From the NCBI GenBank assembly GCA_036365515.1, contig CM070873.1, forward strand, positions 20,759,257-20,823,256: a DNA stretch of 64,000 nt, in the 5' to 3' direction. Positions within the stretch are counted from its first letter, which is position 1. Every line of letters begins with the position of its first letter. The translations under genes and the position numbers were made by a program. Under the pieces are notes generated by a model. The model had not been told where the DNA came from. It ran no database searches and was given only the letters and a program-made list of their open reading frames with translations. Positions 46,893-57,108 of this stretch are shown piece by piece. The DNA is from Torymus aiolomorphi (lineage: Eukaryota; Arthropoda; Insecta; Hymenoptera; Torymidae).

Positions 46893-49320
46893 AATAGTAT
46901 AGATACGAACTAGACAACAGTAGCTTAACGTGTAAGATTGAACACTCTAATGAGTTAACAAATTTTCCAAAATCATTAGCACAATCATTTCCATCAATAC
47001 CAGATGGAGCGAAAGTTTGTCTTACGTGCAAATTTTTGATTTATAATTTTATAATAAACGCAAATCGAGTGAATCTTCTCCGATACCAAAAAGAATTAAA
47101 TCGGATTGTGATGATGATGACCACAAAGCTGCCATGGCAATATTTGAAAATTTAAGAAGTAAACTTTCTGAGACAAAGTCAAAAGATGAAAGAATGTTAT
47201 TACTTTCCCTTGCCCCTAGATTTTGGTCTCGTAAAAATTTAATCGAAAGATTAGGTTGTACGAAATGGGAAGCAAGAACAATACTAACTGAAGCTACTGA
47301 TGGAAATATTTTGACGGTACCGTTGAAAAATAAAGGAAAAGAGCTTTCTAATGAAACCAAAAATACGGTAAAAAACTTTTATGATCGTGACGATATCAGT
47401 AAATTATTGCCTGGAATGAAAGATTTTATTTCAATAAAACAAATTACTGGTGAACGCTTACACGTTCAAAAAAGATTACTTCTAGGTAATTTGAATGAAA
47501 TTTATATTTTATTTAAAAATGAATATCCGGATGTTAAGATAGGCTATACAAAGTTCACCCAATTAAAACCAAAACATTGTGTGTTGGCTGCAACATGTGG
47601 CACACATAATGTATGCGTATGCGTACATCATGAAAATGTCAAAATTATGCTAGATGCAATTAATTTGAAATATTTGACAAAGGATAGTGATTCACCTTTA
47701 GAAAATTATAAAGATTGTATAAATAAAATTGTTTGTAGTCAACCATCGGATAAATGTTTCTTGGATGACTGTTTGGATTGCGTAGCTAATTTTTCAAATC
47801 TTCAAGAAATTATGATGAAAAGTTTTAAAAATCATGGCATTCAAGAAATTAAATATGAATCATGGAAGCAAACAGATCGCTGCTCAATAATATTTGAAAC
47901 GATAAAAGTTTCTAGCTTTCTTGAAATATTGAAAGACAAATTGATTAAATTAAAAACGCACGATTTTTTTGCTAAACAACAAGCACTGTTTATCAAAAAT
48001 TTAAAAGAAAATCTTGAAGATGGAGAGATAGTAATTAGTTTTGATTTTGCTGAAGATTACGCTTTTGTTGTTCAAAATTCAGCCCAATCGTTTCATTAGA
48101 ATGATAATCAAGCCACTATATTTACAATTATAGTTTATTATAGAGAAAACGATAATCTCAAACACGAAAGTGTAGCTATTATTTCTGACAATTTAATCAT
48201 GATACCGTTTCCGTATATGAATATCAAAAAATTATTCTAAACTGTTTGAAAGGTCATCATCAACTAAAAAAAATTTATTATATAACCGATGGTGCAGCAC
48301 AGCATTTTAAAAATAAAAATAATTTTTAGAATCTTCTTCATCATGAAGAGGATTTTAAAATAAAAGCTGAATGGCATTTTTTTGCCACTGCACATGGCAA
48401 AAGTGGTTGCGATGGCATAGGTGCTAATTTAAAAAGAGGAGCCTGTAGAGCTAGCTTACAGCTTACAGGAGCTCACAAAATCCTTACAGCCTACGATCTT
48501 TATAATTGGGCACAAAATTATAGTAAAGACACAAAGATTTTCTACAGTAGCAAAGAAGTTTATGAAAAAAATTCTTTGGAATTAAAAGTTAGATTCGATA
48601 AAGCAAAAGCCATTCCAGGTACTTTGAAATACCACGCTTTTATTCCAATAGATGAAAAGACTCTGTAACTTAAAAAAACTTCTTTAGCATTTAACTATGA
48701 TTTATTTCCTAAATTAAAAAAGACTAAAAATGTTAAAAAGATTTGAATATTTAAAAGCTTATGAACAAAAATTGTTATGATGTTAAGTGGAGCAGCTCCG
48801 ATCGCACAGCGACTCTGCAGTGACGCACGCCGCGCGCGGCGGCTGGCCAAGCGCCTTGTATTTCTTGAATAATATCTCGAAAAAATCAAAAAACCCCTAT
48901 GTAGAAAAAGGCTATATCCATGTAAAATTTCCTCCTCTTTCGATCAAGCAGGTAAAAAAAAATTAAAAATATAGTTTTTGAGATATAACACGTTTTATGT
49001 TTTTTTGAGGTTAGAATTCAAAAATTTTGAGAAACTAATAGCACCATCGGAAAGCTGAGGAAAAAATACATCGAAATCACTTGGGGATTCTTTTTTTTAG
49101 ATACATCTTAGCCCTTCAAACACAAGCTGAAAACAGCATGATTTCGCGCTCGCGCGCCGCGCCTGGAGAGCTGACGTGAAACGCCTCATATAAGTAAATA
49201 TGTAATGATTCTAATGGCAACTCCAATATGTATAATATAATTGAATAGTGAAGTGAATAGTTGGGCCAATCTTACACGTTAAGCTGCTGTTGTCTAGTTC
49301 GTATCTATACTATTAAATAG
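46893..49320 (+). mobile_element. DNA transposon with 48-bp TIRs and broken DDE-like transposase
   Basis: Terminal inverted repeats TAGTATAGATACGAACTAGA, CAACAG(T/C)AGCTTAACGTGTAAGATTG at 46893-46940 and 49269-49318. Flanks are CTAA on the left and TTAA on the right, which suggests a 4-base duplication with one change, but this is not certain. One coding region between the TIRs, on the + strand, encodes a transposase. The 3' third (48700-49260) is non-coding, with a G+C-rich patch. Confidence 0.75.
46960..48668 (+). pseudogene. Transposase of the TIR element (superfamily uncertain, Sola-like suggested)
   Basis: A zinc-knuckle-like SIPDGAKVCLTCK precedes KSSESSPIPKRIKSD and the long frame 47134-48099. 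Blocks seen are IERLGCTKWEARTILTEA, GYTKFTQLKPKHCVLAATCG, CVCVHHENVKIMLDA and VISFDFAEDYAFVVQNSAQS. A TAG at 48097-48099 replaces the Trp expected after SFH. Similarity goes on in shifted frames with TDGAAQHFKNKNNF, AEWHFFATAHGKSGCDGIGA and KAIPGTLKYHAFIP. This wording belongs to a widespread but poorly named transposase family of insects and cnidarians. The Asp in FDFAED, the Asp in TDGAAQ and the Glu in AEWHF could be the DDE triad. Sola is my best guess from memory only. Confidence 0.6.
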
Positions 49321-50264
49321 CTATACTATACTAATACTATATAAATAGCTTCAGTGAAAGGTTTATTGTTGTATTTCGTAGTCTATCTTTTTTAATTATG
49401 TACTGATCGTATACGAAATAAATAATAACAAAGTTTGTACACATGTAATATTGGTATCAGTCGTTATTTCTAATAAAATGTAAAATTGTAATACATCATT
49501 GTAGTTGTAAGATCTATTGTAAACACTTGAATTTAAATAAACTTTAACATTAAGTGAGAATTACTTTCAAGTCATTGTTCTGTTGATTCCTTTATTCTCA
49601 AACAAAATAATACTATATATAATTTGTATTAATAATTATAAGAAGTTACATAAAGAAAATTTTAATTGTTAAAATTAAATTTTAACATTTTGTTTTGTTA
49701 AATTGGAGAACGTGATATCTTTTAAAATCAACATTATATACTATTTTTGCTTCCTCCTCGAGGAAGTTTTGTTATAGTAATTTTTTGAGTTGTAAAAACA
49801 TGTTATAATTGTTTTTCGAGGTGTTATAAATCAAAATACATGATTTTTGAAAAATGTCTGTATGGATGTATGTGTGTGCGTGCGTGTGTGTGCGTGCGCG
49901 CGCGCGTGTGTGTGTGTGCCCCTGTGTGCCATCTTAGCTTCTACTTCATCGATTTTTCTTATTATTTTTGTGTGATGGCGGGTCAAAAATTCATTTTCTG
50001 ATTCGCCGATGCGTTTTTGTTTCATTACGAATTTTCTATTTTCTCAAAATTGATTTTTGCTTTTTTTAATGATAAGATCGAAATATTTGAATCGAATGGA
50101 TAGCATTCAAAAGAGCATTAAAATACCTATATTTTCAAAAAGAAAAATTTCTCTATTTCTCACGGTTCTTTTGTTATTAACAAAAACGGGCTTTTTTTAA
50201 AGCTTATAACTTCTAAACTGAACGATCAATTTTTTTGAAAAAAATCATGGTAATGCAGAATATA

Positions 50265-51555
50265 TTGGGCGTTGGAATTAATTCGTAGCGTTTTACAAGA
50301 GATGGCACAAGTAAGTAGTACACTATTTCGTTGTTACCTACCGTAATGTATACATCGTAAACAGCTATCATAGGACGCCATTTGCCGTACATAACGTTTT
50401 TTCAAATCATAAATAATAACTCTTTATAATTTATTAAATATGTCAAAATGTGTGCAGAATAAAGTGTTTTTGCGGGGAGTTTTGCTTCATTACTTTAATA
50501 TGAACAAAAGTGCAGCTGAAGCTCATCGTATTTTAGTGGAAGTGTACAGTGAACATGCTCTAACTGAGCAAACGTGTCGGAAGTGGTTTGCACATTTTAA
50601 AGCTAGTGATTTCGACTTGGATGACAAGGAGCGACCTGATCAGCCAAAAAAATTTGAAGATAATGATTTGGAGGTATTGCTCAATAAAGACTCATGTCAA
50701 ACACTTCAAGAATTGTCTACGTCATTGGGAGTTGACTTATCAACAGTGGGAAAACATCTTAAAAGTTTGGGCATGATCCAGAAGGAAGGACATTGGGTCC
50801 CACGTGAATTGAAACCAAAGGGATATTGAGAGACGTTTTTTCACGTGCGAACTGCTGCTCCAACGGCAGAAAAGTAAAGGTTTTTTGCATCGAATTATTA
50901 CCGGTGATGAAAAGTGAATCCATTATGACAATCTGATGCGCAGAAAGTCGTGGGTTAAGCCCGGTGAACCATCAATATTAGCTACAAAGCCCAATATCCA
51001 TGGGTCAAAGCTCCTGCTCTGTATTTGGTGGGATCAGAGGGGTGTCATTTATTACAAACTCTTAAAACCGCAAGAAATCATAACTGGAGATCTTTACAGA
51101 CTGCAACTGATGCGCTTGAGCCGTGCATTGAAAGAAAAACGGTCGGAATACTCCAAAAGACACGAAAAAGTCATTTTGCTGCACGACAATGCTCGCCCAC
51201 ACGTGCAAAACCGGTAAAAACATAGCTGGAAACACTTAAATGGGAAGTGCCACCGCACCCGCCGTATTCTCCAGATATTACTCCTAGCGACTATCATTAG
51301 TTTAGATCAATAGCTCATAGCTTGTGTGAGCAGAAGTTCACATCTTATGAAGATTGTAAAAAATGGGCCGATTCGTGGATTTCATCTAAAGACGAAGAGT
51401 TCTTCCGACGCGGTATTCGTTCACTGCCCGAAAGATGGTCGAAAGTAGTAGAAAGCGATAGGCAATACTTTAATTAATGTATTTTTTGATTTTCATATGA
51501 AATAAATAATATTTTTTCATTAAAAAAAACGCTACGAATTAATTCCAACACCCAA
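50265..51555 (+). mobile_element. mariner transposon (1.29 kb)
   Basis: Inverted ends TTGGGCGTTGGAATTAATTC (GTAGCGTTT) and AAACGCTACGAATTAATTCCAACACCCAA, 28 bp, flanked by TA on both sides. It is inserted in repeat X copy B: the host sequence reads GCAGAATATA before and TAAATAGCTATAATC after, matching GCAGAATATAAATAGC in copy A. Normal mariner length. Confidence 0.92.
50440..51477 (+). pseudogene. mariner (D,D34D) transposase, broken
   Basis: The N-terminal HTH half is intact for 129 codons (MSKCVQNKVFLRGVLLHYF ... TCRKWFAHFKASDFDLDD ... STVGKHLKSLGMI). After PRELKPKGY the frame is lost near 50829. The catalytic half is readable: FLHRIITGDEK with TGA where the family has Trp (about 50917), then RRKSWVKPGEPS, LLHDNARPHV (second Asp) and PPYSPDITPSDYH (third Asp), with another stop or frameshift near 51217. 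The last residues SDRQYFN end at 51477. It is non-functional, but the TIRs are good enough to be mobilised in trans. Confidence 0.9.
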
Positions 51556-51954
51556 TAAATAGCTATAATCTGTAAAAATTTGAATCCATTTTGTCGATTA
51601 GTTTTTATGAAAAAAATTGAAATATAAAGAAATGAGTTTTGTATGTCCAACGATTACGGGAGTAAAATTGACTTAATCGCTTCGAAATTCCTTGTAGAGG
51701 TAGATTTTGAATAGCTCTCGGTCGAGTTCATTGGGCAAAATGATTAGTCCAGAAATTTCAGAAATATTTGAGGTTAAAACTTTTTTAACCTTTTTTTTCA
51801 AATCGTAATTTCTCGAGAACGGCTCCGCGTATCAGCTCCAAATTTATAGATAATTTTGTATATGATATGTATATATATCATATACAAAGAAAATAAAATG
51901 ACAAAGTCATTTACTTTGTCGCACGATAAGTAGAGAAAACAAAAATTGGTTTAA

Positions 51955-52093
51955 TCGCGGTGAGATACGACGTTCTTCATCTGCGCGATGAGATACGACG
52001 TTCTTCGTCTGCGCGGTGAGATCCGACGTTCTTCGTCCGTGCCCTGAGATACGGCGTTCTTCATCCACGCGGTGAGATACGACCTTGTTCCGC
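51955..52093 (+). repeat. 28-bp minisatellite, five units
   Basis: Unit GCGCGRTGAGATACGACGTT, CTTCGTCT, five tandem copies with a few substitutions each (GATCCGACG, GATACGGCG, GATACGACC variants). It lies between repeat X copies B and C. The - strand open frame with repeated VVSHRADEERRIS is a by-product. Confidence 0.85.
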
Positions 52094-52442
52094 TCAGCCG
52101 TCGATATGTGGGCGCTTCCTAGTGTCTCGCATACGATGCTTTTCGTCAGGCATACAGCAGTAGAGAGGGCAGCGCGTTGCTCGCTGCCGCTCGACATACC
52201 TTCTTACTCACGCACACACTAGAGGGGGAGACTTAGATGTGTGCGCTCGGACTCACACCCGCGCGTTCTCGACACAGTTGCACGTTTTCACATTGTTAGG
52301 GAATTATAATGATTTTGAATTTCCCGCGGCGTGTGCACCACAGGTATAACTCAGCAGGCGGTCGCGCGACGGCAGCACTCATCAGCTGCTCTTTGGAACA
52401 GCTGATTCGCTACACTGATTAGCCGAGTATGTAAGAATCATG
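52094..52442. other. Intergenic, nothing recognised
   Basis: G+C-balanced sequence between the minisatellite and repeat X copy C. It includes AGCAGCTGATT/AATCAGCTGTT-like short inverted strings near 52370-52410 but no gene. Confidence 0.4.
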
Positions 52443-53261
52443 CTGTCTCTCTTTTTTTACCCGCTATCACATAAAAAAAAAAACAAAAAAAAAAAGACCT
52501 GTCCGGTTAAAATCGATCGAGTAGAAGCTGAGATTCAGGCGTGCACACACTTACACGCACTCGCACACGCACACGCACACGCACACGCATGCACGCACGC
52601 ACGCTGCACACATACACGCACACACACAAATACACACACATACATCCATAGACATTTTTCAAAAATCATGTATTTTGATTATTAAGGGGGCTAGACACCT
52701 TTTTTCTTGAGAAAAATCGATTTTTTTTTGCTTTTTCTTATAGGAAAACATCCATAGAATATGCTCCTTTTTACCCGAAAACGATATCTATTTTTTTTTT
52801 TAAGATATTGATAAAATACTGATTAAACTATTTATCGATTTTTCACTGTAATTTCATTTTTTTTCAATATACAGTTTTTTCGAATACATACTTTTATTTT
52901 TTGGTAGAATTCTATTTTCTTTTAATTGTTAATATATTTTATACTTTTTAATAAATCTACATTAATATATTTATAAATATAAATAAATACGCCGTAGAAA
53001 TAAATCAATTTTATTAGAAAAAAATAACAGAAAAAACTGAGAAAAATCAATCCGTGTATATAATTACGTGTAATTCATACTTTTCATGGTCGAAATATTT
53101 CTAATAATATAAAACAATTGAATATAAACCATACATATATAAGAAAATTGTATACATAGAATAATTATTATATCTATCAAATAATATACCACAGTTTTAT
53201 TGTATAAAACGATTTGGAGTAATCGGGCATGAACAACAGTAAGGCCCGTTACACTCAAAAA

Positions 53262-53393
53262 AATATAAGGAACAGATGCAGAAATAACATGGGTTAGTAT
53301 ATCTATATATACGAGGAACAGCGAGGAATAAGCGCTGTTCCACATATATATAAATATATTAACCCATGGTATTTCTGCATCTGTTCCTTATAT
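53262..53393. repeat. 132-bp subterminal hairpin of the TTAA element
   Basis: ATATAAGGAACAGATGCAGA, AATAACATGGGTTAGTATAT pairs with ATATTAACCCATGGTATTTC, TGCATCTGTTCCTTATAT. A smaller hairpin, GGAACAGCG...CGCTGTTCC, sits inside the loop. It may hold transposase-binding sites, or be a separate nested MITE. Confidence 0.8.
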
Positions 53394-53424
53394 CGTGTTC
53401 TGTGTTCCTTTGGCTGTAAAAGGC

Positions 53425-53520
53425 CTAATGTTGAACTATAGATAATTGGACTAAGGTACACCATGAACTATGTTGAACTGTAGATAATTGGACAGTTGGA
53501 CTATGATACACCATGAACTA
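53425..53520 (+). repeat. Direct repeat of about 45 bp, two units
   Basis: TGTTGAACT(A/G)TAGATAATTG, GAC..., TACACCATGAACTA occurs twice in tandem, upstream of the transposase gene. Confidence 0.75.
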
Positions 53521-53809
53521 AGAAACACACACATATCATACGTATGTTACATGTAAGCATTTGACACGGTAACCTACTTTTAGCTCTTTAATTTTTGTAA
53601 ACACAAGTGTCAGCTGAATCGAATACTCGGATGGTTTAGATTCGTTTTACGTCGCTTTTTACGTAAAAAGTGTTCTTTTTGTGTAATTTGAGGTTCGTGT
53701 GTTTTGTTGCACAGTATAATTATTGTGTTTATATAGTTGTGAACTTTGTGAAATATAAAAATAGTGATTAAAAAAAAAAATTTAAAGTGACTTCTAACAA
53801 AGCTTAAAA

Positions 53810-55558
53810 ATGGCAGGAGATGCCAGAGGACGATTTACCAGCACTCATCCTGACGCCAAATACTCAAGAGGAAGAGTGAAGAAGAGACCAAAAATTTTTG
53901 GAGGGAATATCCACAAAGAAGAAAATGAGAGAAAGCGGAGAAGAACATCAACTTCAGCTAGAAAAATGAGAAATACATCAACATCTTCTCACTGCAATAC
54001 GAAGAATAGAATTATCAACATCAGCATTCTGTTTTCTGAACTGGAAAAAGTGTTATGTTGCAGTGAGTGCCATGGACCTGTTTGTATAAGCGAATCCAGC
54101 CTTCAAGGGTTTGGATTCAAAATTGATATAGTGTGTGACAGATGTGGTCAAATTGCAGGAATAAATTCTTCCAAGAAAGTTGGCCCCATGAGTAATGCAT
54201 GGGAAATAAATAGAAGAAGTGTGCTAGCCACGCGTGCACTTGGCCACGGCCACACAGGACTATCAACTTTCTCTGGAATCATGGATTTATCACAACCAGT
54301 GGCTCATTCTGCTTATGATAAAATTAATGAGCAGCTTGGTAATATTTGTGCAGAAGCGGCTCAAGAGTCCATGGACACAGCAGTGAAAGAAGAACTAAAA
54401 TTAACACCACCAAATACTGGACTTACTGTGTCTGGTGACGGCTCTTGGAGGAAAAGAGGCTTTTCTTCTTTACAAGGTGTTGCCAGCATTATTGGCAACA
54501 GATCTGGCAAGGTTTTAGATGTTACTATTAAAAATAGTTTCTGTAAACCTTGCTCAGTTTGGGAGAAAAAAAAAGGAACAGTGGAATATGAAGAATGGTA
54601 TGAAGAGCACGAACCAAATTGCACGGCCAACCATCAGGGCTGTGCTGGAAAAATGGAAGTAGATGGTATAAAGGAAATGTTCTCACGATCTGAAGAAAAA
54701 TATGCAGTTAGGTATGAGTATTACGTCGGTGATGGTGACTCTAAAGTGTTCAAATCTGTGTCAGAAGCGGATCCCTATGGTGACAAACTACAAGTAAAGA
54801 AGATAGAGTGCATTGGGCATGTCCAGAAGAGGATGGGCACTCGTTTAAGAAACATAAACAAGGCATCAGGAAAGACGCTTCTATCGGATGGAAAACCAAT
54901 GGGTGGAAAAGGTCGCTTGACAGGGCAGGTGATCGGAACCTTATCTTCCTATTATGGAAAGGCGATCAGAGACTATTCAGATTCTGTCACTGGTATGAGA
55001 AATGCTATTTGGGCTACATATTATCATCAGTTGTCTACCGATCAGAGCCCTCAACATCAATTCTGCCCATCAGAACTTACCAGCTGGTATAAATGGCAAA
55101 AAGCAAAGGCCAACAAAAAACTCAAGACTTTTAAACATAAAGTAGCCATTCCACTGGCCATCATGGATCAGGTGAGACTAATTTATGAAGACTTATCAAG
55201 TTCAGATCTTCTCCAGAAGTGTCTCGGAGGTTTTACGCAAAACTCTAATGAGAGTTTCAACAACTGCGTGTGGAAAATAGTTCCAAAAACCTCATTCAGT
55301 GGCTTGAAAGTTTTGGAAATAGGTACTCACATTGATGTAACCTGCTTCAACCAAGGAAAAACAGGTATTCTAAATATCATGGAAAAGTTTGAATGCACTC
55401 CTGGATCGACTGCAGTACAATGGATGGAATCAAGCGACGAATTCAGACTTAGATCTGCAGAAAAGAAGACTGCAGCCAACACCAAGGATGCTCGTATTAT
55501 GAGAACACAAGCTAAAGAGCAGCTCCAGGATGATTCGTATGCAGCAGGTGCATTTTAA
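53810..55558 (+). CDS. Mutator-like/Kolobok-type transposase, intact 582 aa
   Basis: One open frame from ATG (context AAAAATGGCAGG) to TAA. A basic N-terminus (residues 1-60, RKRRR) suggests nuclear targeting. Zinc-binding CSEC/CDRC pairs lie at residues 84-112. The DDE catalytic core shows VSGDGSWRKRGFSSLQGVAS (Asp210), YYVGDGDSKVF (Asp308/310) and GGFTQNSNESFN (Glu481), with conserved CKPC, HEPNC..H..CAGKME and IGHVQKRMGTRLRN between them. These blocks are those of the insect/cnidarian proteins annotated as Mutator-like transposase domain. The length is normal for the family and no stop or frameshift is seen. It cuts and pastes its own element and possibly non-autonomous relatives with TTAAGGAGG ends. 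Confidence 0.88.
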   Translation: MAGDARGRFTSTHPDAKYSRGRVKKRPKIFGGNIHKEENERKRRRTSTSARKMRNTSTSSHCNTKNRIINISILFSELEKVLCCSECHGPVCISESSLQGFGFKIDIVCDRCGQIAGINSSKKVGPMSNAWEINRRSVLATRALGHGHTGLSTFSGIMDLSQPVAHSAYDKINEQLGNICAEAAQESMDTAVKEELKLTPPNTGLTVSGDGSWRKRGFSSLQGVASIIGNRSGKVLDVTIKNSFCKPCSVWEKKKGTVEYEEWYEEHEPNCTANHQGCAGKMEVDGIKEMFSRSEEKYAVRYEYYVGDGDSKVFKSVSEADPYGDKLQVKKIECIGHVQKRMGTRLRNINKASGKTLLSDGKPMGGKGRLTGQVIGTLSSYYGKAIRDYSDSVTGMRNAIWATYYHQLSTDQSPQHQFCPSELTSWYKWQKAKANKKLKTFKHKVAIPLAIMDQVRLIYEDLSSSDLLQKCLGGFTQNSNESFNNCVWKIVPKTSFSGLKVLEIGTHIDVTCFNQGKTGILNIMEKFECTPGSTAVQWMESSDEFRLRSAEKKTAANTKDARIMRTQAKEQLQDDSYAAGAF

Positions 55559-56340
55559 ATTATGTAAGTATATTATATAATATATATGCTTTTGTGCATT
55601 AGACATGCGTATATTATGCACATTGTATATATATATACATAAACATACATATCTTACAAACATGTACACACATTAATTTTCACACACGAGGTACATAAAA
55701 CTAAATTATATTTTTACACTTTTGTATGGAAATGTCATAAGCCAAGAAATAATTGTATAATTAAAATTTACTTGCTTATAGCATTTCCATGCAAAAAATG
55801 TAAAAATATAATTTTGTTTTATATGCCTGGTGTGTGCAAGTAGTGTACGTGTGTGTATGTGTGTGTGTGTATGTGTGTGTATGGGTGTGTGTGTATATAT
55901 ATACATATTGTTTTAAATAATTAAATAAAATAATAAAATATATATTATACGTGTTTCAGTGATTTTGAAAGAAAATACATCATCAAGCGACTACCATGGG
56001 ACCTTGCAGGACTTGACAGATGAGGTTAAGACAACACATTAACAACAAGACTTAAAAAAGGTTTTTAACCTAAGGCGAAAAAAACGATAAGTATTTAAGA
56101 TAAATAAATTGATGCACGTATAGCCAAAATGTTATAAAATGACTAAAAGTTGATTTTGTTTTCTAGGTCAAAAAATACCAAGGAAAATAAAATTCTACGC
56201 AAGGAAGTCAATGCCAAATTGTTTTTCATAACCAGTATATGCATAAATATCAATATCAACTAAAAGGGAGTCGTGTTTTGGATATTTTTATGCATTATGA
56301 GATATCAAAACTTTAAAGTTGATTTTCTCACAAAATTGTT
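55559..56340. other. Non-coding 3' part of the TTAA element
   Basis: AT-rich. GTATACAC-type GT runs lie at about 55848-55900, and a 25-base inverted pair flanks ATTTTTACATTTTTTGCATG/..TGTATGGAAATG (55710-55810). Several AATAAA signals (55923, 56102) could end the transposase transcript. Confidence 0.5.
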
Positions 56341-56344
56341 TTTA

Positions 56345-56685
56345 ATAAAATAAGCTCACTGACCGTAAGCTTTAAAATATTCCTGTGGATGGATTGACTC
56401 CAGATTTAAACTGAGTATTTCTAAATGGTATAGTTTTCTTATCAGTGTATGGTTTTAAAATTGAATGTCAGAAAAAATTTTTACATTAAAAAAATGTTGG
56501 AAAAGTTTAAACAATTAAGAAAAATATCATAAAAAAAGAGGATAAAAAATTTTTTTTCTTTGAATCAAAAATCCTAGCACTCTTAAGAAAACTATACCAT
56601 TTAGAAGTACTTAGTTTAAATCTAGAGTCACTCCTTCCGCAGGAACATTTAAAAGCTTACGGTCAGTGAAAAAACTTGTTTCATC
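56345..56685. repeat. Subterminal inverted repeat of the TTAA element
   Basis: CACTGACCGTAAGCTTTAAA ... TTTCTAAATGGTATAGTTTT (56355-56440) is the reverse complement of AAAACTATACCATTTAGAAG ... TTTAAAAGCTTACGGTCAGTG (56585-56675), about 90 bp with scattered differences. Confidence 0.8.
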
Positions 56686-57108
56686 GATAACTATGGTTCT
56701 GGACCATAAAAAAGGCTCAAACACAGGTCTAAGGAAAGGTAAATATACCCCCTTTTATATGTAAAAAGTGGGAAATAATTGGCTCACATTTATATATAGA
56801 AATATAAAATTTTTTTATTTCAGAAATAAAGGTGTCTAGCCTCCTTAACACCTCGAAAAACAATTATAACATATTTTTACAACAAATCAAAAAATTACTA
56901 TCACAAAGCTTTCTCTAGGAGGAAGCAAAAATTCTTACTTAATTCCTCGTAAGATATTAACGTACAGGGTTCTACGGTAGAATCTATTTGGTTTTTACTC
57001 GCCATCGGCTACCCTAGCCAAAAGGGCCGAGGCGAGTCTACATTGCGGGCTTTTAGATATTGTGGGTCCCGTTCCCTTTTATGTAGATGGTTGCCAAACC
57101 GATCATCC

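Larger units (their letters stand above)
49744..51885 (+). repeat. Repeat X, copy B, split by a mariner
   Basis: Starts TTTTGCTTCCTCCTCGAGGAAG (an inverted 7-bp pair at the very end), then TTTTGTTATAGTAATTTTT, TCGAGGTGTTATAAATC, CTGTATGG, a GT/GC run (49866-49927), ATTCGCCGATGCG and so on. It is interrupted at 50265-51555 by a mariner, and continues AATAGCTATAATCTG to 51885. Because its length is nearly complete it is the best reference copy. Confidence 0.75.
52682..56848 (+). mobile_element. TTAA-flanked Mutator-like/Kolobok-type DNA transposon, apparently complete
   Basis: Inverted ends TTAAGGGGGCTAGACACCTT at the left and AAGGTGTCTAGCCTCCTTAA at the right. Comparison with uninterrupted repeat X (GAGGTGTTATAAATC) shows that one TTAA belongs to the target, so the duplication is TTAA and the element proper begins GG(G/A)GGCTAGACACC. 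It contains a 132-bp hairpin near the 5' end, one intact transposase gene, and a second inverted repeat near the 3' end. TTAA duplication plus a Mutator-like transposase fits the Kolobok superfamily. Classical Mutator elements duplicate about 9 bp. Confidence 0.8.
52443..56938 (-). repeat. Repeat X, copy C, split by a TTAA transposon
   Basis: Read on the - strand, the start is at 56938 (TTTTTGCTTCCTCCTAGAG, AAAGCTTTGTGATAGTAA). It runs to GTTTTTCGAGGTG at 56849, is interrupted by the element 52682-56848, and resumes TAATCAAAATACATGATTTT to the CA/GT run (52550-52640) and AAAATCGATCGAGTAGAAGC. It ends near 52443, before the second half of the family. Confidence 0.7.

Noticed and set aside
46620..46900. 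Possible tRNA-derived SINE (TGCCTAGTGGTA near 46630)
   Set aside because: The only B-box-like string is more than 100 bases away and imperfect. No terminal repeat or poly(A) was found.
55430..55906. Open frames on the - strand after the transposase
   Set aside because: Made of TA/GT-rich simple sequence, with no motif.
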